Under the pieces are notes generated by a model. The model was given only the letters and a program-made list of their open reading frames with translations. It did no database searches and had not been told where the DNA came from. The position numbers and the translations under genes are program-made. A DNA stretch of 64,000 bases from Diphasiastrum complanatum (taxonomy: Eukaryota; Streptophyta; Lycopodiopsida; Lycopodiales; Lycopodiaceae), in NCBI GenBank assembly GCA_029204225.1, contig CM055097.1, forward strand, positions 62,864,904 to 62,928,903, written 5' to 3'. Positions 22,168 to 32,903 of the stretch are shown here, piece after piece (positions within the stretch are counted from its first letter, which is position 1; each line of letters starts with the position of its first letter).

Positions 22168-24102
22168 CCTGGCCTGCATTTTTTTTTGTTTTATTTTTCA
22201 GTTAACCAAAAAATTCTGTAATTCTGCATGAATTTTCTTTGCAAAATTAGCTTCCCAACGATCTATTGTATGCTTAGATTCAGCATGTTTGTGCGCACAT
22301 ATGATTTTTTGATAAATTTTAAGCCTATATGTTCCCACGTATTGAATACTACATACATAATATTCATAAGGTATACATTACATACAAAGAAGAAAAGACT
22401 CATGGGCTTTACAAGCGTAATGCTCGGGCCTCACAATGATAATAAACAATAACTTTACTATATTTAATGGAGACACACACAAAAAAAAACAAAGACTCAA
22501 GGCCTTGCAAAGACAATATTATGGGTGGTTTCACATGGAGTGGGGGCAACTCCAAAAGCCCAAACCCTCTACTTTCATTATAAGGCATTTCATTAAATTT
22601 GAAGGGCGCTTTAGGGATTTTTAAATTATCAAAGTTTTCCATGGAAAAGGTTAAAATAAAAATGCATTTTTATGAAAAAAAATTGGTTGTGAAAGGTTAA
22701 GAATGCTTCAAAACATAGGCCTAAGTGAGAGTTGCGCCTAGGTGGCATTTAAAGGTGCAAAACTCGGGTAAGTCAAGATACCATGGGAGTACCTTAGTCC
22801 TCTTGGAGTATTGGGGTCTAAGTGGTGGGCCATTTCTCTCTCTCCCAATAAAAACCATAAATACCTTATCTAATTTGAATTTAAACAATAAATGCTTTGC
22901 CCTTTCACATGGAATGACTTGGAAAGACCTGAACTTTTAAAGTGGGGGGTACGTGCAAATTTTGAAATGGCCCCAAAATCTTCCATGTGAAACCCTATGT
23001 GTTCAAGTTGAACAATGGAATTTTTGCACATTAAAGTCAATGTCTTAATTATAAGGGTATGTGCGCACAAAAGCTTTGCCAATTGCTAGATACTTTATTT
23101 AAAAAACCTAGTCCTTTATAGTTTAGATGCACTTTTTATGTGCAAGTCGTAAATAACATAAAATTTCATGTCCCTCTCTTTTTCTTGCATGCACGACCAT
23201 GCTTTAGATGGGAATGCTTAAGGAGTGCACTCGACGGGCACTGCAGTGCTGGCCCCACTCAATCCAAGGGTGATGGATGGAGTTAAGGGAGAAAATATAC
23301 ATCTCTCCCCTTGGATGGTATGGGACCTGTGTAGCAGAGGTATTGCAGGTGCCTCTGAGGTGCACTTTTTAATGAGAGCCACTTTAGATGCATGTTGATA
23401 TGGAAGTCATAAATAGCAAAAAACTCACATTCTGCCCCCCTCCCCCCCCCCCCCCGCCGCCCCTTTTTTTTTTTCTTGCTTAAATCCCTACGCTCTACTC
23501 TTAATTTGCAAGACACATCGACATACTCACCAACAACAAAAGGTAAAATAAACATCATTTATTTGCATCCACAAAATCAATTCATATATAATTTTCATTC
23601 TAATAACTATGTTCAAATTTGAAACTTTGAAATAATGGTTAGCATGTCTTTTTCTGACCTCAAGGACATGCTATCTTCAAATCTTAGTTGCCTTGAAACT
23701 CTTTGTGGTATACGACAACGATGTTGTTACACATATGAGAATGTTTCTCTTAGACTGGAAATTTCTAGCAACATGTAAAGTCTCTTCTACCAAATTCACC
23801 TGTTAACTAAATTCTAAAAAGTTCATAGTAAATGGTTTTCATGCCCATAAATAGTTTTTATCGGTAGTCTAAATTTTTAAATCAATTTATTCAACAAAAT
23901 GATGCTCGAAGTACTTCTACATCACAACTATGTTGTTTTTGAGTAAAGAATTTTTTTGCTCAACTTGTATAGAAGGGAATGGTGTTTCTACTAAACCTTT
24001 ACACAAGGCTAGGATGATTTTTGAAGTTTTTTCTAGCCCTTGTGAGTTAACCATAACTTCTCAAAAGACCCTTACCAATTGTGAAAATCACTAGAAAGTG
24101 TT

Positions 24103-24103
<1 letters not shown>
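22166..24103. other. No gene seen; possible foldback and duplication near 23.1-23.5 kb
   Basis: AT-rich sequence. Around 23219-23372, TTAAGGAGTGCAC...ATCCAAGGG is mirrored imperfectly by CCCTTGGAT...GTGCACTTTTTAA, suggesting an old MITE-like foldback. Text around TTTAGATGCA followed by AAGTCxTAAATA occurs at about 23125 and again at 23383. Poly(C) is present near 23440-23454. Confidence 0.4.

Positions 24104-24149
<46 letters not shown>
24104..24149. repeat. (AT)n microsatellite
   Basis: About 46 bases of AT repeat, lying just beyond the 3' end of the LINE fragment. Confidence 0.97.
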
Positions 24150-24155
<6 letters not shown>

Positions 24156-24177
24156 TGTTTATTGACATTGAACATGA

Positions 24178-24811
24178 TTTTTTTTTTTGGCATAACGTAA
24201 AGATACTAGTATAATTTTCACAAATGTACAAGTACAAAATAAAGTCAGCAGCCCAAGGCCGCAAAAGTTAGACCCCAAATAGGGGGACTATACAAACAGA
24301 AGGACCAAATGGACTACAAGCACACCACGCAGGGAGGCTGTCCATTCATACTCAAAATATAAGGCTAACGACTAAGTAATGGCTAGAAAATGTAAAGCCT
24401 GTTGAAAGCAGAGAGCCGCCGTAGGAGGAGCAGCCGCACCATCAAAAATTATATGATTTCGAGAAGTCCAAATCTGCCATAGAACAGAGAGTCTGCAGAC
24501 ATGCCAAATAGTAAGTGCAGCCCAGTCCTGAATCAGGGAATCACCAAGCAAGGCAGCGCGCAGAGTGAGCATAGGTGGAACTCCCCATTGACCAAGCAGG
24601 TGAGTGAAATCCGTCCACAGGGAGCGGCAGCAGTGAAAAAACAAGTGCTCAGCAGTTTCATCCTCCAGTTGGCAAACCGGGCAAAGACGGTCAGTGAGAA
24701 AAGGCCACTTGGCACGAAGAGGGAGGGACTTGGAAAGAATGCGATAAGCCAAATAGCGAAGTTTGCCGACCGGAATAGAACAAAGGGCACCCGAAAGCGG
24801 TTTTAGCAATT
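24178..24811 (-). pseudogene. 5'-truncated LINE (non-LTR retrotransposon) 3' end
   Basis: The minus-strand frame 24809-24372 encodes the C-terminal zinc-binding region that follows the RT in plant LINEs: LPLRAKWPF, then CPVCQLEDETAEHLFFHC (C-x2-C...H-x4-H-C), then ALTIWHVCRLSVLWQIW and NHIIFDG. There is no ATG at the start of the frame, and the RT domain itself is missing. About 180 bases of 3' UTR lead to a poly(A) tail seen as T's at 24178-24188. This is the usual form of a truncated LINE insertion. No clear target-site duplication was found by eye. Confidence 0.8.
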
Positions 24812-24887
24812 TTCTGTTTTATTCTATTCATGCACTGTGCATGAGTGTGGAAACATAAGGCACATATAGTTACTGAGTTGGGACATG

Positions 24888-25061
24888 TGTCCCATAACAG
24901 GGTCCATTTTGCCATGCAACGGAACCCCCAAAATGTAGAAGTCATATATGTACATGTGTGTTGATGGGGGTGTTGTGTGCTTTCTCGTTCAGCTAGTATG
25001 AGTCAGATTGTTGGTTACCGTATTGGATTGGTAGCATAAGTTGCATACTAGATCAATGACA
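24888..25061 (+). repeat. 5' LTR of the Copia element
   Basis: Begins TGTCCC and ends GACA immediately before the PBS. Similar in order and wording to 28027-28220 (CAAATTGTTGGTTA-like and GTAGCATAA blocks). It is short for an LTR, about 174 bases. The 5' boundary is chosen from the TGT and the start of similarity. Confidence 0.6.
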
Positions 25062-25074
25062 TGGTATCAGAGCC
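25062..25074 (+). promoter_or_regulatory. Primer-binding site (initiator tRNA-Met type)
   Basis: TGGTATCAGAGCC follows the LTR end directly. This is the standard plant Copia PBS complementary to the 3' end of initiator methionine tRNA. Confidence 0.9.
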
Positions 25075-26441
25075 TTGGTCAAGAGCAGTAAGTCAATACG
25101 TCAGCTAGAAGCCAAATTTTGGGAGAATTCGAAAAACCCTTTAGTGTTGGTTTAGCATGCTATTTAATTAGTTTTGGAAAATCATAATCATAATCACAAT
25201 GCTAGGGGAATTCAAATGCTTGAATTTGCTGAAATCTGGGAAATTTGCGAAATTTTCAGCTTTTCGAAGCTAGAATAAGCTTTTCCAACAAAAACGAAGA
25301 GTTTGCATTCGTTATTGCACCAATCAATATACCGTCAGGCCCAGCACCAAGGCAGTAGAGGGCGATCTCATAGAAGTAGGCATTTGCATGTGGAATCTCA
25401 ACGAGAGGTGAAAAGAAAGGCCAAGAAGGCTGTTAGTTTTTGGCAGCTAGGGTTTAACGTCGGAAAACCCTTGTTTTCTCTCTGATGGAAACCTTTTTTG
25501 AAGCTGTGAATCCATGGCCCGGAGCGCCCTAGCAGTGCGTAGCCTATACCAGGAGGCCGCGCTTAGCCGTGTGACCAGTACAGAGCAAGGTGAGCTTTTG
25601 CTCCGCGATCCGCCATAGCTGACAGCTCCAAGAGAGAGGAGAGCCTGCTAATTAGATTGCGCACGCGAGTGTCCAGTGCCTCCAAGAGCTTCCATCAGCA
25701 CGCTAAACTGTTGATAGCCATCGGATCTCGGGCCATAGGAGTTAGCGGTCCAGATTAAGCAATTGTGAGCCGTCGGATGTAAAGCAAAGCAATGGTGCAT
25801 ACGATGTTCAAACGGTCACTTAAAGAACTGAAGGGCAAAAGATGGCCTTCAATTGCGTTAAAACTTTCAGCCTGAAGTGCACTAAAAGGGCCCAACTGGT
25901 GGAAGTCATTTTGAAAGGCACTGAATTTCATTTTGAAGTTACAGCTCAAAAGTTGAGTTGTTAAGGTTTTTTTGGGTGTTTTACCCATATATTGGGCTAT
26001 ACTTATCGGAATTGACCCAATCAAAGGGCACCCGAATTGTATTTACAAGTATTGTACCTCAAAACAAAGTGATTTCCATGGAGAAACCGCTCGAATGACA
26101 TCAAAAGTGATTTTTCCTTTTCAAGGAGGCCAAAGTTAGCGATATGTGGCGAAAGGCATTTCGTGTTCTATGGACATCTTGGATATGGGATTTGCCAAGC
26201 GGCACGGGGGCGTGGAAAGAAAATTTGACAAGTCAAAACTACGGAGTTTGGACATCATCATTACGCTTAAAGAGGTGTTTTTAGCCTACATGAGCGATTT
26301 TAGCCATTTTTGAGCAGTTTGGGGCAAAATGACAATATTGAATGAATTGGTGCTTGCAAAGTGAGCAAGTTGGATGGTTAACCAACTATAGTATGTAAAG
26401 TTTCAAAATGAAGAGCATATTCATGGAGAGAGCTCTAGGAT
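25075..26441 (+). other. Copia leader region
   Basis: About 1.4 kb between the PBS and recognisable gag, with no conserved coding sequence. Confidence 0.5.
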
Positions 26442-27092
26442 ATGGTCACTAGCGTCAAACAGAGGCTAGTGATGACGTCAACCGATATACGCTCGTATGA
26501 GAAAAGGGCACAAAAGGCCCTATCCTTGATCAACTTGTCGGTCAAAGACCATGTCATTGCACCTATCAACGAAGCCGTGACAACAAGAGATGCTTTGAGA
26601 ACTCAAGAAGCAGTATCAAATGGTGAACCCACTGCAGATGATGTTCTTGAGGACAAAATTGAACAATATTCGCATAGAGAAAAATGAAAGTGCAAGTTCA
26701 TTTTTCACACGGATCAAGGAACTAAGAGATCAACTCACGATAATTGGAGAACCGATAGAAGATGTAGAATTGGTACATATGGTAATGAGTGGATTATCAA
26801 AAAAAAAAATTAGATATTCACAAGTGGCATTGTGGCGAATGAGAAGTTACCTACCTTCAAAGATCTTCATGGCATGGTGCCGCAGGAGGAACAAATGTGC
26901 AAGGTAGTAAAATTGTGTCAACCACCATTTGAAGATCAAACAATGTTGGCCAAGGGGAAGCCCAAATTCAAGAAGCAGCAAATGTAGCTGAATGTTGATG
27001 AAGATGATCATGGATCATCATCAGGAAAGAAGAAAAAGGGCAAATGCTTCTATTGTCAGAAGCTAAGCCATTGAGTGAGAGATTGTCACAAG
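26442..27092 (+). pseudogene. Copia gag with zinc knuckle
   Basis: The frame from 26442 (about 81 codons) passes by a frameshift near 26640-26690 to a second frame with LRTKLNNIRIEKNESASSFF and IKELRDQLTIIGEP, typical of the Copia gag. A CCHC zinc knuckle, CFYCQKLSH-x-VRDC (27045-27086), has a stop at the position after His. Not functional as it stands. Confidence 0.8.
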
Positions 27093-27212
27093 AGGAAGGT
27101 GGATATCAAGAAGGACAAAGTGAAGAAACTCACCAATCTTGCTGATAATGATGTCGTTGCGACAATGCCGATCCTAGCACATCATTTGTGACTACATTGG
27201 CATCACAAGACT

Positions 27213-27806
27213 ATGTGGATAATAAACATACGGTTCATAGACTTAGGAGCAACAAGACACATGATGAGCAAAAAGACGTGGTTCAAAGATCTAAAATTGA
27301 CAGATGATGGAAACAAGGTTGCTCAAGCAAATGGAGTTGAATTCCAGATTCAAGGCATTGTCTCCATACCTATAGGATTTTCTAATAGGCAGATCAAGGT
27401 AATCGAGAATGTCTTGTATGTTTCTGGCTTGTTATAAAGTTCGCTTTCTGTTGGAACGATGATTGATCACATGCTAAAGGTCGAATCTAGCAATAAAATG
27501 TGTCAAGTCAAAGATGTAAGACAAGGCTACAAAGTGATTGTTGATGATTTTCGTGACAAATCATGTAGTTTGCAGAAGCTTAATGTTGTGGTTTCCAAGT
27601 GCAATGGATTGGTAACGACCACATATTCTCAAAGTGATTTGTGGCATAGATGCTTTAGTCACCTGAACTTTAGGAGTTTAAGATTGCTTCGCAAATTGAA
27701 GATGGTGATAGGTCTACCTAGTTTGGATGATAAGATAAGACTTTCTGAAAGGGATGCATACCAGGCAAATCACATCGAGAAAAGTACGATAAGAAAGGTG
27801 CAATGA
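27213..27806 (+). pseudogene. Copia protease and pre-integrase domain
   Basis: Contains FIDLGATRHM, where the aspartic protease motif D-S/T-G-A is altered to D-L-G-A, then VLYVSGLL. After a stop comes the pre-integrase zinc region LWHRCFSHLNFRSLRLL. The integrase catalytic core that should follow is absent. Confidence 0.8.
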
Positions 27807-27814
27807 GAGCCAAA

Positions 27815-28026
27815 TGTGTGGGACAATGAAGATGAAGTACAATGCCAATGGCACCCTTGTGAAACAAAAAGCGAGACTTGTGGTAAAGAGATATGCATAA
27901 AGTAAAGACATTGACTATGAGGAGACATTTGCTCCCGTGGCCAAGTGGGACACACTTCACATGGTTACTAATTTGGCGGCATCGTTTGGATGAAATTTGC
28001 ATCAGATAAACATAAAGTCCACTTTT
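27815..28026 (+). pseudogene. Copia reverse transcriptase, N-terminal stub
   Basis: MKMKYNANGTLVKQKARLV, then DIDYEETFAPVAKWDTL and INIKSTFCNG match the start of the Copia RT (RVT_2). It has stops at about 27900 and 27993 and is cut at the LTR boundary. The catalytic YVDD region is missing. Confidence 0.85.
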
Positions 28027-28220
28027 TGTAACGGGGTCTGTTTGCCATGAAGCAAAACCCCTAAAATGTATGTTATACATGTACTGTTTCTTTCTCTTTG
28101 ATTATACAATTCACATTTGTGTTGATTGGGATGTGGTGTGCTTTCTCCTTCAACTATTATGAATCAAATTGTTGGTTAGCATGTTAAATTTGTAGCATAA
28201 ATTGTAGGACCAATCTATGA
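28027..28220 (+). repeat. 3' LTR of the Copia element
   Basis: Starts TGTAACGGGGTC directly after the truncated RT. It shares with the 5' LTR blocks such as CTAAAATGTA, GTGTTGAT, GTGTGCTTTCTC and TTGTTGGTTA. The 3' boundary is approximate. Confidence 0.6.
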
Positions 28221-28311
28221 AAAAAAGACCATGGTCTAATATATGGATTGTCTTTCTAGCAACTTTTACTTCAAAATTCACCTAGTTATGTATCTCTAAC
28301 GAGCTCATCAC

Positions 28312-28919
28312 ATGGATGTGAGAACATGGTTGGACAACTTTGATAGGTATTTTCAGTCACATCCAAATAGCAACCATGACAAGATTCATTTTGCAGGAAC
28401 ATACCTTGATGGATCTGCAAAAAATTGGTGGCGATATTGGATGCAGTGTGAAGAACCTCATGTTACCACTGATAAATGGCCAATCTTGTACAAAAGTGCA
28501 TCGAAGAATTTGAATGTGCAGATGGTCAAATATGGCATTCTACCCAATAGATGTCTATTGTGGAGAGCTATTTCAATGACTTCTATCAGATAATGGACAG
28601 ATATGGTTATTTAATAAAGGAATTTAATACAATGCACTTTATTTTAGGCTTGAAACCTAAGATAAGAGCTTGTTTATCTAACAATATGTATCAGGAGACT
28701 TGGATAATGTCATTATCTGATATAAGATCACATGCTCACACCATAGAATATGAACTGAACAAGGGTCAACATGAAGCTACGACAGAATACTTCACACCAC
28801 TAGAGCGCACTTTGGAGATACGCGGGATATTAAATATGAACAGAATGATAGGGCAGTTACAAAAGCTGAAGGATCAGGACAAAGTGCCTAAAGCTCAATT
28901 TAGATTAATCAATGCTTAA
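28312..28919 (+). pseudogene. Ty3/gypsy gag fragment
   Basis: Begins with an ATG at 28312 and carries DVRTWLDNFDRYFQSHP, IHFAGTYLDGSAKNWWRYW (Retrotrans_gag family). A frameshift near 28490-28500 moves to the next frame, where a TAG precedes MSIVESYFNDFYQIMDRYG and MHFILGLKPKIRACL. No protease or RT follows. It is an isolated broken gag. Confidence 0.75.
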
Positions 28920-30557
28920 AATTTTATTACCTCTCGGAGCATAGCCAAATACTATTGAGCTCCTTAACTAGTTCTTTCAAAAAAAATAAAAAAATTCTTT
29001 AACATGAATAGCTCTCTCACATGTTGTTCGTAGTAAACTATGAGAAATATGGCAATTCCCATGTGTGAATCATAGGCATAGGTTAGCTTGTACATGATCC
29101 CAAGAGCCATTAAGGCCAAAAGTCAATTTTTTAAAGTTAGAATGTATTTTCTTAGATTCTAGCTTTTTTCAAGAGGTGCAATTTGATTGGATGGCCATTG
29201 ATTTGTATGGCACCTTACTAGGAGTCAAAGGACAAGTGGATGTACTATCGCACACATGTGAAGTAGGTCAGGTTAGTCCAAGCCTCATGCTTTTTGTGTA
29301 TACTCCAATTTGGAGCTCATTTGGTAAAAGCAATTTGAAGAGATCTTGAGGATTTTGCATCAAGCTAGTCTATCTCTCTATTTGCATGCATTTTAGTGGA
29401 TCCAATGCTTTGATTAGTGTCAGTACTTTTCTCTTAGCTCTCTATCCATACAAGAGGTTTTGGTTCAACATGTGAAGCCTATTTTGATCATTAACACTTT
29501 GTTTTAGATTGCTCTTGCTTATAGATCTACATTGTGTCAATTCTAGGTGCTAGTTTTGATGAAGATGAAGATAGTAATGCAACCAATCACTCTTGTGAAT
29601 TGAATGAATCCATTAATGCTCCACTATCTATACTTGTATTTGACATTGTATCAAATCCATGTACAAGAGTGAGTATTTGATTAAGAATTGAGTCCAAAAT
29701 TAGTAAGGTTTGAGATGAAAAAACTAATTTTGGAGGGGTGAGCTTCTAACAAGTGGTAGCATTGGAGGTTTGAGATCAGCCATTGTTTTTTATCCTTAGA
29801 TGTCTTTCCCACATTTGTGGAAGTGTACAGGACCAGAGAGGAGACAATTTCTTTGAGTTGATATGAAATAACATGTTTGTAGATTTTGATGAAATGTTTT
29901 GCATTAGGTGTAAAAATATCTATAAGGATTTCAAATTTATGGGTAGATTTGAGATTGGATCATCAAATCTACATATGATTGTCTGAAACTCAAATTGATT
30001 CTATTCAAGCTTTCTTTGTGAGAGTCTGAGGACCAAGTTGTGATCCCATTTAGTGTCTAGAACAGAGAGGAGTCTGTATTTGAGTGTACAAGTTTGGTTG
30101 AGATTTTAGTAAATCTCTAGATGTCAATTTTTTGAAATTGTTCAAGATTGGTTTATGACATGGATCGGTATCAAAACTTATCAAATACATTCCAAATCTT
30201 ATGATTAGAGTCTTTGTATCTCCAATAGGGATGTTTGGATCTAATTTTGTTGGATTGATCCAATTATTGTGAGCCTTAATCTTTGTGGTCTAGGCAATGT
30301 TTATTTTCCAAGGTGACTTTGGTGAAGATTGATTTTAGGATTTGTGATCTATATATGTTTAGATTCAATGATGGATTCAAAGGTAGTTTTTTGAGGGTCA
30401 CAAAATCAATTTGTAGAGTCATTTAATAAGTGTATACTTTGTGTACAAGAAGATTTTTGGGTGAAGGTTGATTCTAAGATTTGTGGTCATCAAGATCTTT
30501 TAGAGATATTTCTAGGTATTTGATCAATTTGTAGAATCATTTCACAAGTTTGTACTT
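28920..30557. other. No gene; imperfect repeats near the 3' end
   Basis: AT-rich sequence. Two imperfect copies of a unit of about 110-130 bases (GGTGAAGxTTGATT, then TCAATTTGTAGAxTCATTT, then a TGTACAAG end) lie at about 30321-30450 and 30460-30570. They run into the Copia fragment that follows and may be part of its leader. Confidence 0.45.
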
Positions 30558-30906
30558 TTGTACAAGTACTTTTGCGTCATGGCTTCAAAAGGAGGCTACC
30601 TATTGGAGGCACGTAAAAGATTCAAGTGCTACGTTTGTAGTAAAAGAGAGCATTGGCAAAGGAGGGCTTTAAATGGAAGGAGGCACAAGAAATTAAATCA
30701 AGTTCAAGAAAGTGGTAAGAGTGACCATGAGGAGCAATTTTCCTTCAGCAAGCTTCAAAGGTGAAGATGATCCTTGGTGGATAGATAGTGGGGCCCATAT
30801 GACAAGTCAAAAATAGTATTTTTCTCAACTCTAATCTTTCTTTGGGTCTAAGAAATTAATTCTTGATGCAAATAGTTGTGAATTTAAGATTGAAGGAGAT
30901 GGGTAA
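30558..30906 (+). pseudogene. Copia gag end (zinc knuckle) and protease motif
   Basis: FKCYVCSKREHWQRRA resembles a CCHC knuckle with its last Cys replaced by Ala. After a frameshift the sequence reads DDPWWIDSGAHMTS, the aspartic protease active site (DSGA) of Copia elements. Stops follow. No other Copia domain is attached. Confidence 0.7.
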
Positions 30907-31439
30907 GTTTCAAGTCCTCCATCAAGGATCCAAGACTAGAAATCTACAACAAGAAAACAATAGGAAATCGGACGATGGCTAAACCAACCCAACCAAACCT
31001 AGATCGATCAGATCTACCCCCCCCCCTCCCCCCCTTCCCCCAAGCTATGGACAATCACAATAGGAGAGAGAAATCACAGTAGCAGCATGTAGCTTCTTCC
31101 ATCACCATAATCAAGCATACACTAGTGAGAGCCCTATGGATATACTTATACTCTCCATGGCCCATGCACCATTAGTATTGCACTATGACACGTCACTTTA
31201 CACATCAGTAGCCTAATTGGGCCACCTCATCCACTTCTCCTATGAGTCACTATTAGATCCACCCAAATATGCCATCTGGAGTTTTAGGCCTCCAACCGTT
31301 AATTATGACCTGAATTTCATGAGGGCCCCAACCCCTCATAATCATAATTAATTTATGGGTCAAGGTAGGCCTACTAACCTCCTTACAAGATAATAATCCG
31401 AGATCCGTCCAAACATGGGCATAACATTCTTCTTCCCTT
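30907..31439 (-). other. Possible gypsy 3' flank or LTR
   Basis: Lies downstream (minus strand) of the gypsy integrase end. It contains a C-rich tract at about 31016-31040 and, on the minus strand, a TATAAGTATA-like stretch near 31145-31155 that could be an LTR promoter. No second LTR copy was found by eye. Confidence 0.3.
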
Positions 31440-31799
31440 ATTCAAGTTTTGTCCTTAGAACTTAAAGGTAGAGAAGTGCCTTTTCAGGCTACCTTCTTGT
31501 ATTCATGAGTCATCAATTCCATCGTACTAGATGCTTGGTAGATTTCATAATCATTTAGTCCTAGTATCCAAGATCTTTTCAAGTTGAAGTCGAGTCATAC
31601 TTGATGATTCTTTTGACTGGTCCAATTGATCTCCAAAACCAATATGATCTCCTTCGTATAGACTACTTATGTGAAATACCAGGTGTACTTGAGTTCTTTC
31701 CATGAGGTCCAGTTGGTAAGCCAATGATTCTATCCTCTTTAGGATTTTATTCAGTCTCCTATATCTAGTAGAAAATTTGTAATGCTTGTCGATACGCAT
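31440..31799 (-). pseudogene. Ty3/gypsy integrase C-terminus and chromodomain remnant
   Basis: The minus-strand frame from 31799 contains KILKRIESLAYQLDL, ERTQVHLVFHISSLY and QLEKILDTR, the integrase C-terminal SH3-like part leading into a chromodomain. Beyond the stop at about 31551 a degraded chromodomain end (LPLSSKDKT) can be followed to about 31440. RT and the integrase core are absent upstream. Confidence 0.75.
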
Positions 31800-32903
31800 T
31801 ATGCTTGAATCTTTTAAGATTTACAAATATATCCAATCTCTCTCTTGAAAATCTTGAGGCAATCTTTTCACATTAGCATAATGTCTGTCCTCATCTTAAA
31901 CACGGGGACGTTGGACATACTCGCGTGCTATAAACTCACATTTGCTAAAGAGATACTGTCGAATTTTTTCAAAAAGATTTCTACATTCGCAAGCATACCC
32001 AAAGCATACATAGGGGCAACTTAAAACTTCCTAGAGATCTGTAGTGAGCTATTTCCTATTCTAGCCTCAACCCTAGATCCAAGCACACAAGCATCAAGGA
32101 GATGAAGTTAGTTGTCACGAGGAGGTTCGTTCCCATGAGAGACATAGCATTATTCAATATCCAACATGTGCATAAGATTCACATCGAACACTAAGATCCA
32201 TTAACACTAAGCATTAATACTACATCCATTAACCCTAATCCACAACAATAATAGAAACTTACCCTTCTCTCTCTCCCTTTCTCTCTCACAAAAAGCATAA
32301 GAATGGTCAATCCCAATAAGAATCAAATCCAACAAACACAAAGAAAGCATGAGAGTTAGAGGAGGAGAGATGAAGCACAAGGACATTTCATATTCATTCC
32401 ATAAGAGGGCCAACTTGCTTGTACTGAAATGAAGAGAGAAAGTACAAATGATTCAAAAATTATCACTATAGATAGTGGATTGGAGGGTCTTGGCCTCAAT
32501 TCCTATTGGCCAATTTGTACCTCCCTAACTACTTAGATTTAAATTTTAGAGGAAACCAACTTGAAAATTGGTGGGAACCCCTTTTATTTACTAACTTGAC
32601 TTTTAGGCCCTGCGACATTAAAAGTCCCGCAAAAAGGCCTAAATTCTTTCTATTGACTTCTAACTAATCAAACAACTATGTGATCATCGGGTTGGACTTA
32701 CACACGTAGGGTGCCAAATCCCTCTCACTTTTTAACTAGGGTTAGGATTGCTTTGAAATTCACAAACCTCCAACAGTATCCCCGACCAAAACTAGTGACA
32801 CCTCGCTAGATTATTTATTTAGGGCTCTGGTGGGCCTCTCGTCATATATTTATTAGGTGATGTTGAATCTTTTCCATGAATTTCAGACGGTCGGTATTGA
32901 AAT
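31800..32903. other. No gene seen
   Basis: Unassigned sequence between the gypsy remnant and the decayed coiled-coil ORF. It contains a short CT/GA tract near 32263-32288. Confidence 0.35.

Larger units (their letters stand above)
24888..28220 (+). mobile_element. Internally deleted Copia LTR retrotransposon
   Basis: Two related short terminal segments flank a Copia interior: 24888-25061 and about 28027-28220. The order inside is PBS, leader, gag, zinc knuckle, protease motif and pre-integrase domain. Integrase is then deleted, and a short first part of the RT (VDYEETFAPVAK-like) runs directly into the 3' LTR. All coding parts carry stops or frameshifts. The element is defective and could move only with help from an active relative, if at all. 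Confidence 0.75.

Noticed and set aside
21012-22231. Several frames of 120-305 codons in both strands
   Set aside because: They translate the CT/GA-rich minisatellite into SLPARS- or ERERE-type repeats; open in all phases, no domain.
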